Of a stretch of 64,000 bases of DNA, positions 43,265 through 53,493 are shown in pieces. The stretch comes from Mesostigma viride (Eukaryota; Streptophyta; Mesostigmatophyceae; Mesostigmatales; Mesostigmataceae), in NCBI GenBank assembly GCA_009746045.1, contig RPFO01000026.1, positions 1,853,382 to 1,917,381 of the forward strand, given 5' to 3'. The notes under the pieces are model-generated. The model saw only the letters and a list, made by a program, of their open reading frames with translations, made no database searches and was not told where the DNA came from. The stretch's first letter is position 1. Each line of letters opens with the position of its first letter. A program made the translations under genes and the position numbers.

Positions 43265-45066
43265 GCCTCCCACGGTCCTTAATTTAGGACTTTGTCCTAA
43301 ATTAAGGACCAATTTACTATAACCGAGGTACCGGGGGGGGGGGTTCACTATATGGACCGTACCCCATGTGGACCGTACCCGGCATGATGTACCCGACCCG
43401 TGGTACCGGCACATGGTACCCGGATTCCGTATCCGGGTACCGGGTATGATGGCGGGAAAGTAGGTACCTCGACCAAAAATATAACCGATTTTGGAGCGAA
43501 AAAGTGGGTGCGGGAATGATCTGAGGTGGATATGGCGACCTGACAATCGTGGCCGGCGTTTTCACGTGCGTTTATCATTTCGGGCGCCCAGTAGCAAAAA
43601 CGAAAGGTCGTTAGTTATGCTTAACTCGTCGTCTGTCCCACTACCTCTGGAGAGGACTGAGTTTTGAGGCTGTGAAATTTTCTGCGCAAGTTTTTATGTG
43701 TAGCGCCGTAGCACAGCGGCACAACACAAATGGGTCGCAGATCGCCTGCTCGCGGAGGGTCGATTTTGGCACAAACATGTTAGTGTATTAGCAATGGTGG
43801 TGCGAATCAAGCCAGGAAATTTTTGTGGACGATTTTGATTACAGTCTGGAGTTAATAAACGGAGTATTTGACATGGGAGCGCCTGGGCCGTGATATTCTT
43901 GCCCGATTCCCATTGTCGACCATGTTTTAGGGACGTTCAGGCTGGGCAGCGAGCGCACCTTATAGGTCTTCACTTTCGGTATTTCTTGGACCTAGAACGC
44001 AGCACAAGCGTGGTTTATATCATTTTCGAACCGGTTGGCCAGCTATGGTGCGCTCAGCTCTCGGAAAGCTGACCTCGCTGCGAATTTCAGCGACTTTTTT
44101 GCAACCATCTGGAATGAGGCGACGTAAGTAGCAGGTACGTGCCGGGGTGCCCTAGATCATGAGTGTAACTGGCAACGCTGTCGTGGTGTTTTGAGTCAGT
44201 AAGCTATGCCTAAAAAGAGGGGACGCTCTCTGTGCACATAACTGTCACACATAGTTGGTTTACGTCATACAATTTTTTACGTCTTTATCTTCGTCGTCCG
44301 CTGCAGCTAAGACACACATGCGTAAGAGCAGTTTTACTCATGTGTTAGTTATAAACCATGGTCCTATGGCGTGCAGTCGTTCAGGGTGTTCTCAGACAGT
44401 ATATACAATATGGTTTACGTGTTACATGCACCCTGAATTCGCTCACAAAGCGTTGCATGTTAGCACAACGTTGTTCTGTAACTTGATTTGGCTGCATTCA
44501 TGTGTTAGTTGCAATGCAAATGCAATGTTTTTTCATCGCTGGGTGGTGGCCAGCATGTCCGTGATGTCAAAGAAGGTTTGGCATATGCTTAGAGAACGTT
44601 TACGCAAGGGGTGGGCCATGTTCAAGCCGGGCAACCTCAGCAACCATGCAACCGTATATTGCATTACCTGCACCATCTGTGACACCGTTAAGCACGCGTA
44701 TATATAGAGGCAGCCACAGCAGGGTATGGCCTTGTTATACGCTGCCCCGCCATCCCAAGGCCTCGTAGGGTCCCCTAGCGCTTGTAAGATGCTCAAGGGA
44801 CCGTGTGGATAGCATGGTCATGCATTGACACTAATTGGTCCTATTGGTCCTAAATTCTCATTTTGACCAAATTCGCGGTTTGAGGCCTGCCATGGGCCAG
44901 GGTCCATTCAGGCACTAAATGTAATTATTTGAACCCAGGTTTTTGTCCAAAATTCAAAAAGTGTGTTATCTGTCAGTGGTAAAAATGCCAGGGTCAAAAT
45001 TTGATGTTTGTACATATATTCTTTAATTCAAACTGGTCCTAAAATAAGGACTTTTCTTGGGAACAT
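43265..45066. mobile_element. Probable DNA element inserted in LINE copy 3
   Basis: LINE 3' UTR sequence stops near 43264 and resumes near 45067. Near the left edge is a 37 bp hairpin (43274-43310, arms GGTCCTTAATTTAGGAC). Near the right edge, GGTCCTAAAATAAGGAC (about 45031) and further GGTCCTA words occur, so the subterminal motifs match. The exact ends and duplication are ambiguous. It has GGTACC-rich sequence near 43325-43445 and a 150-codon frame at 44255-44707 that I do not recognise. Confidence 0.5.
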
Positions 45067-45237
45067 GGACAACAGCATTACTAAATAAAACTAGGCATCG
45101 TCTGGAGTGTGGCTCATCATAGGCACACATGTACATGATTACATAAAGCGCGTGGCTTAGCTGGAATAGGGCCTCTAGGAGGCGTACATGTACATGGCCA
45201 CGGTCTATCTAGTCTACACTACTACTGCTGTATTCCC

Positions 45238-45390
45238 CTAAGCTGGGGCGTCTGGAGTCGCTGGGGCCGCGGGGGTCGCCTGCCAGGGCTTGTGGCCGAC
45301 GTAGATGGCCGCCCCCTTCCAGTACACCGGCTGCCCCGCCTTGGTCTGCCGGAGCTGGAGGTAGGTCGGCCATAGCTCCCGTCGCCGTTG
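45238..45390 (-). pseudogene. LINE ORF1 C-terminus (copy 3)
   Basis: The only coding part left in this copy. It reads QRRRELWPTYLQLRQTKAG, then VYWKGAAIYVGHKPW and a stop, in a single frame, and so preserves the C-terminal domain that is frameshifted in the other two copies. It ends at the 5' truncation point. Confidence 0.7.
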
Positions 45391-45402
45391 CCAAAATACT
45401 AT

Positions 45403-46139
45403 GTGGCCTGGAAAAAGGACTTTGGCCGGCTTTGACGCTGCAGATGGATCGGGCTTGACGAGAGCTGTCGAATGCCGTATACACCGTCCGCATCGGAAGT
45501 TTGTTATTATGGGTCAATTTTTGCCGTATTTGCATTACGAATAACCCTGGATTGTTTGTTGGGGAGCCAGTTAGATGTTGCGTCCAAGCCTATTTAATTA
45601 GGTTCCTTTAGTGGACAGTTCGGCGCAACAATGTTTAATAGCCGTAGTAGTTAGTCTCCATGCTTTGCTGTAGACTAAGTCTCAAAGGCATTGTGAATAC
45701 AACGTATGAATAAGCCTTGTAAACCTACGTTGGTATGTGAATATAAATACCACGTGGGCTATGCAGATAGGAATGCTAGTCGAGTCGCATACGTTTCCCT
45801 AGATAGGTACTTTGGGTACTGAGGTACGTGACAGATGTCAGTACCCAGTATACGTAGTGTCCTGTCATTGGACGGTACTAGAGTATCCTAGATAGGGACC
45901 GTACTGCAGCGTGCATTGATCTGTGATCGCACGATGCAGTGACTAGACAGCTACCTGTCATCGTGCGGCCTCGGGCCAACGGTCTGCACCCAACGGTCAC
46001 TGGCGGCGCAGCCGGTGAGAGGAACGTTGATAAAGGGTAAACCTATTTTCTAATGAACCAAGCAATTCATTGCTCACAGCCTTCAGTGTTCTCAAGCAAT
46101 ATATCTCACCGCATTCTAACTTGAATTTTATTTGCTACC
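45403..46139 (+). other. Leader or possible 5' LTR of the polyprotein element
   Basis: TGTTTGTTGGGG near 45553 could start an LTR, and CACTGGCGGCGCAGCC near 46000 could mark an LTR end and primer-binding site. No 3' LTR exists in the window to confirm either. The sequence has repeated GGTACT/GTACCC words near 45800-45900. The ATG at 46140 has a favourable CTACCATGG context. Confidence 0.3.
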
Positions 46140-47974
46140 ATGGCTATCACGAACAAGAATGTCGCTAAGAAGCTTACCTACAACGATGATGATGATGGGC
46201 AGGATCGGCGGATGCCCAAAGACAACAACCAGAAGCCGGCTGGCGATGCGGCCATTTCCAAGAAAAAGAAAAAGAACAAAAAGACTCACAATGTTTGCCA
46301 GGACGAGGGGACGGCGGCTGCAAAGCCGACCGACCTACCCCCCTCCCCTGAGAGGCCGGAGGCCGAGACGGCTCCCCCCCGGGGAGCCGGCTTACCCTCG
46401 ACTCCGGCGGCTGCCCCAGCCGCAACCACGGCTGGCGCGGCCATGGCTGTGGAGACCTCGGTGGTAAACCCCACTGAGGCTCCCCAGTTCGGCCCCCCGC
46501 TGCCAACTATTCGGGAGCTTATGCCCCGACAGGTGGCTTCGGTGGCGCCGGACGGGACGATTACCTTTCGTCCCGCCACATCAAACCTTAATGTCCCTTT
46601 CGCCCAGGGACACAACCACATTGAGCTTCAACTTGGGCGACCATCGTCCCTTCTTCGCAAGAAGAAGGACATGGAGAGCATTAAGCTCGCACGGGTGGTG
46701 AGGAAACCCGTGGAACCCATCGGCGGACAACCCATGTCCGACGATGAGGTCTCCGACACGGCCAGTCTCCCCGATGGGGAGACTGAGATCAATCTTACCC
46801 CAGCGCTCCTGGCGGTCGAGCAGGCCGCGCTGGTGGCTAATGAAGAACGCCGAGCGAGGCAGCGCGACCGGGAGGTCCGTCGAGAGGCGGCCTTCCGGCT
46901 CGCTGCCAAGCGGCAAGAATATGAAGAGGAGGCCGCCCGTCGCCTGGCCACCCACCAGGCGATGGCGGAGGCGTACCGCGAGGCCACTCAGCGGCTACGT
47001 GACCTCCTCAAAAACGCTGACTATCCCATGCAATATGCGGATAGTCAAGACCTGGCCGAGCTTGCTCGGTCAGCACATTTTAAAACCATGTCCTCCTTAA
47101 CCCAAGCCAGGGTCACGGAGGCCATCTTGGCCAAACATGGGGTGGTAGCTGAAGAAGCCCCCCCGCTGGAAACCACCAGCAAGCAACCCTCTCCCCCCCA
47201 GCCCTTGCAGTACAAGGAGGGACTGCTGGCCCTGGGCGCGAGGAAGGGCAAAGAGGCGGACTGTCCAGTCCGACCTGCTCTGATTATGGGAGACCCACTC
47301 CCTGACATCCCTGAGGATGAGGCTGCCTTTCAGGCAGCCCTCCGGGAGCATGAGGTACGCAAGGAGATGAAGCGTCTCATGCGGGAGGAGGCCAAGAGGA
47401 GAGCGGAGGCAGACACCCCTGCCCGCCCCTCCACTGATGGGGCTGGACCCAGTGGGGTTACCCGGACACCCCCGGGCTCCCCCCGGACCACCATGACCCC
47501 CCCTCCCCCTCCCCCACCACCCCAGGTTCGCCCTGTGGGTTGGGGCCCCCTCCCCAACCAGGGGGGGTGGCCAGGACCCCAGGAGGCCCTGGGGGGAGGT
47601 GCAGAGGTGCCAAGGGCACCTAACCAGCCTGCTGAGGCCCCCCCAAGGAGCGGGGATGTCCTGGAACAGCTCGCTATTCTCCAGGCTCAGCTGGCTTCAT
47701 TGCAAGACCAGCAGTTAACAGCTACCCAGCTGCAAACTGTCGAGGGCTTGCGCGCCCTGATGTCGCGGTATGAGCGGGGGACCATCAACCTGGATCCCAC
47801 CCGCCTCCAACAGGCAACCGACGGCTTCTTGAGGGCCAACCCCCCTCTCACAGGTGTGTTTAACCCTCATAAAAAGGAATCCAAAATCAATATTGCTGGC
47901 TTGCCTGAGGGTCACACTGTTGAACAAGCTAAGCAATTTGTCTTTGCTCTGGAGTATGGGATGGAAGGCCTTAA
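46140..47974 (+). CDS. Gag-like N-terminal part of retrotransposon polyprotein
   Basis: Starts at CTACCATGGC. The first ~50 residues are rich in Asp and then Lys (SKKKKKNKKTHN). An Ala/Pro-rich stretch follows. Residues ~220-290 are a long charged helix or coiled coil (EERRARQRDREVRREAAF...). A Pro-rich region with PPPPPPPPQVRPVG precedes a C-terminal helix (LEQLAILQAQLASLQDQQL). The frame is cut after GMEGLN by a TTAA element; its apparent end GLNP and stop are transposon-derived. With the element and one TTAA removed, the frame continues at 49325. The role is capsid formation by position; there is no strong Gag family match by eye. Confidence 0.7.
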
Positions 47975-49320
47975 CCCATAGTCCGTAGAGCCATTTTTGG
48001 CACTTTCATACCCCCTAAAATGAAAAAAATCATAACTCCCAGACCGCTACTCCAAATACCCTCAACCAAGATGCCAGGAATATCTACACTTCAAGGGCTT
48101 TCAGAATATGCAATAATATCTTGAGTCCCGCAAGTGGGCTGCATGATATTCTCAGTCAAAGTTGGACAAAAGACGAACATTTTCATGCATCACACCATGG
48201 AACCCCCCCCTTTTTTTCAGGGGAGGGTTGTAAACACCAATGTCAAGGTTGGATAATTTTATTAGGTAGTTCAGGCATCCCCATACCAGGGGGGGCCACT
48301 CAGAATTGAGTTTTGCACATGGCACCACGCTCATATACGTGTGTGGGTTACGCGCGCGTAGACAGCCATCTATGACATGCAACACAGCAATGCATTATAA
48401 CAAGCTACAAAAGACTGGCAAAAGTGCTGGAATGCAAACGGGTTGCCTACCTGAACTAACGGGGTGGTATACTCTAAGGAAATGCCATAAACTGAGCACT
48501 CACAGGGCTGATACCACTCTTTACAGCAGGCATGGAAGCTTGCTAAGTGCTGCACCAATAAACTCGTCAACTATAATGCATGGCAGGCGTATTCCGCGGC
48601 AAACAACATGCAAACACGTTGCCGTACCTGGCTCATTCACGTCCCGCCCGGATTCTGCTGGCCGGCACCCTCATATCTCACACATACTAGTGCGCTACAG
48701 GCATAGGCCGCCATAGCCGCATCATGCATGCATCCGCTATGGTTACTACGTTGATATTCCGTGCAAAGATGACCTACAAACGCGTCCGCAATCCCAGCAA
48801 ACCTTGCAGCAGATGTCCCGTACCAAACCTGGATGCTCGGGCTGGCGCAGACTGCTCGGCCATACAGAGAAAATCGAAATATGGTAAGCTATAACTCATA
48901 TGGCACTGACGACCAAGAAGGCAGTATTTTCCTACCTGTATTTTCCCAGTCCTACCAATCTGGCCATGCCTGACCTACGAAAAACACGCATCGTCATTCT
49001 GAGCGACATTCTGAACCGTCTCAGGCCGCGAGACGCAAAAATTTCCGTGATAACGGCACGTTGGCAGCCATATCTCGATACGCGCGCGCGCGAGTGAAAA
49101 TTTCCCGCCAAAGTCACGTGATACATTCTCAATTGACGTTGTAATAACCAGGCTATGGCGAATATACCCCCCAAACCTATGCACCACCTTCGTCCCTAAG
49201 TGTTCCCGGACCCACCGGACAACTTCCCTCCGTCACGGGTGGCGCGGCGCTACCGGCGCCGCGCCGTTTCTGGCGGGAACCCAAACACTATCCAAATGGA
49301 TAGTGTTCCCGGACTATGGG
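47975..49320. mobile_element. TTAA-type non-autonomous element 3, 1346 bp, inside gag
   Basis: 11 bp inverted repeats CCCATAGTCCG at 47975 and complement to 49320, flanked by TTAA (47971-47974 and 49321-49324). A 24 bp hairpin (49284-49307, AACACTATCC/GGATAGTGTT) lies just inside the right end. It is non-coding: the frame that seems to begin at 49200 within it is accidental read-through into the polyprotein. The insertion splits a polyprotein frame that is otherwise continuous. Confidence 0.88.
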
Positions 49321-49324
49321 TTAA

Positions 49325-52300
49325 CCTTAGACATCAGTTTAAGGCTCTCAGGGCCTCCTCCACATTCCATCAATCATCTCCTGCAATTAGAGCATTGATT
49401 CAAACCTATCAGGAACGCACCCTGACACCTGAAGCAGCCATTGAACAGTGGCCTACCTTTATCACTGATCTGAAACAACTAGTGCTTACCAATAACCACA
49501 TGGAAGCAGTAGAACGTTTCAACTGGCTTGCTGCATATAAGGTGAACAAGAATAACCTCTCTGGGGATGCAAAAACATACAGGGTAATGATTGAGAAAGA
49601 CCTTGAGCTTCTCAAGCTCCAACCAAGGTATCTCATCCACACCTGGCTAACAAAAGCTAATTTGCAACCTTCTGTCCTGGCTACCCTGCTTACAGGCCTC
49701 AAGTCCCTCTGGGACAACTTCAGAGCTGCCATGCTCTATATCGAGGAGGCAGTGGACCCCCTGGGTACTGGCAACAACCAGGCCCAGGACCCCAAGGTCC
49801 AGGGTGTCCAAGGCCACAAACGCAAGGGGCAGGCCAGCCAGGGGGGAGCACCCAAGACCCACAAGTCCTCCCACCAAGGGGGCAGTGGCTCACAGGGGCG
49901 TGGCAACACGTGGCACCGTGTGCCCCTGCATGGCAACCCCAACAACAACAACAACAACAACAATAACAACAACAGGTCCCAGCAGGGCAACAATAACAAC
50001 AGGTCCCAACAGGGCCAAAACAACAATAACAACAGGTCCCAGCAGGGCCATAACAACAACAACAATCGGTCCCAGCAGGGCACCAATAACAACAACAACA
50101 ACCAGCCTGGCAACCCTGGGGGGTCCATAAGGTGCCTGAGGTGCTTCCAACGAGGGCACGCACGGCACAACTGCCCCAACAACGACTCCCTGGCCAACGG
50201 GGTGGATCTCTGCCCGGGCTGCTGGCACGCACGTCATCCCCTGGGGCCTCCAGGCAGCCGTTGCAACAGGCCTCGCTACCCAAATCAATGTGAGTTCACT
50301 CACCTTATTATGTACTCTGAGGATGATGATCTCATTACCATTGGGGATGGCAACCAGGGCATAATTGATTTTGAGGCAGCAACCTTACTGTCCTCCCAAC
50401 ACCCTGTTCTGGAACCTTACATAAAAGCACTAACCCCTACTGTTGACAACTCCATAGATATCAAGGAGCTTGCTCATCAGCTGCACCTAGCCATGGGTCA
50501 TGAAACAGTGGCTGAGGAACTGGCCAGACGGCTGGGGGGTAGTAGCTTGGGAAAACAACTCAGGAATGCAGTAAAACTGGCTAGACAACACTGTCAAGAA
50601 TGTCAGTTCAATAGCCCCAAACCTCAAAAATGGCATACTGCAACTCCTTCCACAAATAGGGGCATGATAGTGGGGGATGTGATGCACATCAACAAAGATG
50701 TCCAACCCTACCTGATCCTAAAAGACTCATGGTCCAGGTTCACAGGCATGGAACCCTTACCTGGCATGTCTGCAGGGCAGCTACGTGTTGCACTCATGAT
50801 TGCTTTACCCAGATTCTACCCAGTTGACAGAATTTTGCTTGATCAACAATTTTCTTGTCTGACTGACCTGGAAGGGTGTGAAGCAATAGAGATTGCTGGG
50901 CTGGAAGATCATGAGGGTCAGGGGGTCATTGAAAGAACCATCAGATCTGTCAAAACCCTACTAGCCAAAAATCCTTCCAAGGATGCTACTTCAGGGGTCT
51001 ATTGTGACAGGGCACTCTGGTGTCATGAAATGTGCACCACCCTAAACATGAGACCTGTCTTGCATGCCACGTGGGGTGAAGTAATCCCAGCAGGCCTGCA
51101 GGCAGGTGTATATCCCCCAGAGGTGATAGCACTGTACAACACTGCACGTGCACAAACCTCAGCAAAACTGGCAGAAAAAGATAAAACCCATTCCAGGCCA
51201 GTATTCCAAAAAGGTGATCAAGTTCTCTATTACAAGGAAAACAGCTTTGGTAAGGTTGGAACTTGGCTAGGTCCAGTTACCATCCGTGGATTTACCAAAA
51301 ACAGCAAGACCGTGGAGGTCAAGCACAATATCAATGGGAAGCGTCACAGGGTGAGCTGTCATAGAATTAAGAAGTATTATTCTCCCATGGCAGACGTGCC
51401 TGGGGAAGAGTCTTTAAGCATGGACTCACTACTTCTATCTGGCAACTCCAGCATGCCCAGCAGTAGCTCTGAGCCACCAATTACTGCTGTTGACAGCACC
51501 ACAGCACCCTCTGTGAACACTTCCACCCTCAGTGAAGCCAGGCCCACTTCACAACCTGGGGATTGCTTAACCAGGCACGAGGTAGCTGGGTTGGAAGCAT
51601 TAGCTCAGCCCCAAGGCACCAAATTGTCTGCCAACCCTCCCGCTCTGAGGTCAAGATTGGCAGTCGCCTTGCAAGCATTACACAGGTCACATAAGCAACA
51701 AGCTGCTGTGGCCGCAGGGTTGGCAAAAGTCTCAGCTGTGTGCACTAGTCAGGACCCCTGGACCCTGGCAATAGACACTCAGGCACAGGTCAGTGTGATC
51801 AGTGCACAAGCCATCCCTGGTCTTGAGATTGCACCTTCATTTTGGGCACGGGTGCAGGATTTCTCAGGCCAAAGCTCACTGGATGTAGTGGGACAAGTGA
51901 TGCTCCCTATACTTGGTATTCAGACACCCTTCCAGGTGGTGGAGGGGTACTCTGGTAACACCTTGTTGGGGGAACCTTTTGTATCCTATCCTGGGGTGCT
52001 TATCTCAGCTAATGAGCTCAGTGTCACAGGGGTGGGTGCAGTTCCTCTGGACCACTTTAAAATCCCTCTCTCCAATATTGTCCCTGGTATGGATGCTGTC
52101 ATCAAGGCAGTCAACACTCAGTATGCACCAGGGGAGATCCCTGATCTGGACAAGTTAGTGCACAGCCAGTTCCTCCATCCCTCAGCCTTTGGGCTGGGTA
52201 AGTGGGACATAGCCATGCACTCACCCCACCAAATCTCCCACGTCATACAAGAATGCAAAACACAAAAAGGGTTTACCAAGTGGCTGATGGCCATTGTCCA

Positions 52301-52949
52301 CCAAGCCAGGCAGGAATGGGTCCTGCCCAACCCCAAAAACCCTCAATACAAACCGCCTGTCACCCCTTCATGGGACGTGCCAGAGGGAGCCAAAAAGCTC
52401 AGATTAAAATTTGTTCTCAAACAAAAACCACAAAAAGTGGGCTCCCCAATCTTCCATGCCAGACCATGTGTCACAGAATTAAAGGGGACATCCACACTGC
52501 CAAAAGGGGAAACCTACACACCTGGGCTGCAACAAACCTCACTCAGGATCATGCTCTCCCTCTTCCTCCACAACCTCAATGCAGGCCAAGACTATGTCTG
52601 CAAAGCCACTGATATTAAAAGGGCCTTCCTCAGGGGGGACCCAGAAAAGGCTGAATCTGTGTGGAAAGGGAAGGTGTACGTGGTAGACACCCCAGCTGTG
52701 TGGAAACCTTATATTGATGAGCCCCACCTTATCATCAACAGTGGGGTGGAAGGGCTTGTCAGTGCCCCAAAAATTTTCAGAGACTCAGCAGAGGAAGTAT
52801 TCAAAAAGCTCAAGGCCACGTATGATGACCTGGACCCGGGCGTCCCCAACATCTACTGCTCCAATTTTGGTACTTTTGAAATTCCATGCCTGGAGCGCAA
52901 AGTTTGCAATATATGTGCCGTTTGTAGCTCTAGCTCTATAATAACCTGA
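49325..52949 (+). CDS. Retrotransposon polyprotein: gag end, zinc knuckle, integrase, protease, RT (truncated)
   Basis: Continues the gag frame. In order: a helical gag region to ~49760; an Asn/Gln-rich tract (49935-50105); a CCHC knuckle CLRCFQRGHARHNC (~50132-50173); an integrase with HLAMGH...HCQEC zinc residues, Asp at 50676 and 50841 and Glu in GVIERT at 50931; an integrase C-terminal FQKGDQVLYY...GPVTIRGF stretch; a retropepsin-like IDTQAQVSVIS (51771) with ILGIQTPFQVVEG and LLGEPF; and an RT start with RPCVTEL and DIKRAFLRGD (52611). The sequence ends before any YxDD, so RT and RNase H are lost. Integrase before protease differs from copia (PR-IN-RT) and gypsy (PR-RT-IN). The protease has DTQ instead of DTG/DSG. 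Confidence 0.85.
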
Positions 52950-53493
52950 CCAACCCCGCATTCCTCAAAGTACTTAGCACTTGTTGCCTATTCTCATTAT
53001 GCGAATCACATGATTAGGATGTGCTTCATGATTGCTATTGCTCGAGATTCAATTAAGAATGATTGACATCAATAAATGATGAACCAAATAAACCAAATTA
53101 GGCCACTTGACAAGTTCATGATCCATTTAAATTGTACAATTAAGCGATTAATTAATTCATAAATCATACATTACATGGGATACCCCCGTCGACGAGCTAG
53201 TGGTACGTACAATGAAACATTTGAGTTTGTAACATGTCTCCATGGATATATACATGTATGCTGGACCTCGCGCATCTCAGCCCTCTAAGAAATGTTATTT
53301 GAACTCAGGTCTAGATCTAAATATATACATGATCTGGATAATATTATACACTTCCTTAAAAGAGCATGAATCGAGCTTTACAATTCAGGACAAGGAACTC
53401 GTTTGCAAATCACGGCTGAAAGGCAAGTGCTCACAACGAAGCACGTGCTCTCAAGGCTGTCCACCTCGTCCAACCAAGCCCGGGCGAGCTGGC
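52950..53493. other. AT-rich sequence between retroelement and transposase gene
   Basis: Follows the truncation point of the RT (about 52870-52890). No 3' LTR, terminal repeat or gene recognised. It may hold the 3' end of the transposon encoded on the minus strand. Confidence 0.4.

Larger units (their letters stand above)
42975..45390 (-). mobile_element. LINE copy 3, 5'-truncated, interrupted
   Basis: Minus-strand copy of the same LINE family. A perfect 12 bp duplication CCAAAATACTAT (42963-42974, 45391-45402) flanks it. The 3' end on the minus strand has an ATTA-repeat tail (42975-43000). The 5' end is truncated within the last ~50 codons of ORF1. An unrelated ~1.8 kb insertion occupies about 43265-45066 within the 3' UTR. 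Confidence 0.85.

Noticed and set aside
49200-49324. Start of the pol ORF at 49200
   Set aside because: This part lies inside the TTAA element; the authentic frame comes from gag at 47974 across the insertion.
49720-50303. Cys/Val/Leu-rich minus-strand ORFs
   Set aside because: They are opposite-strand shadows of the Asn/Gln-rich tract and CCHC region of the polyprotein.
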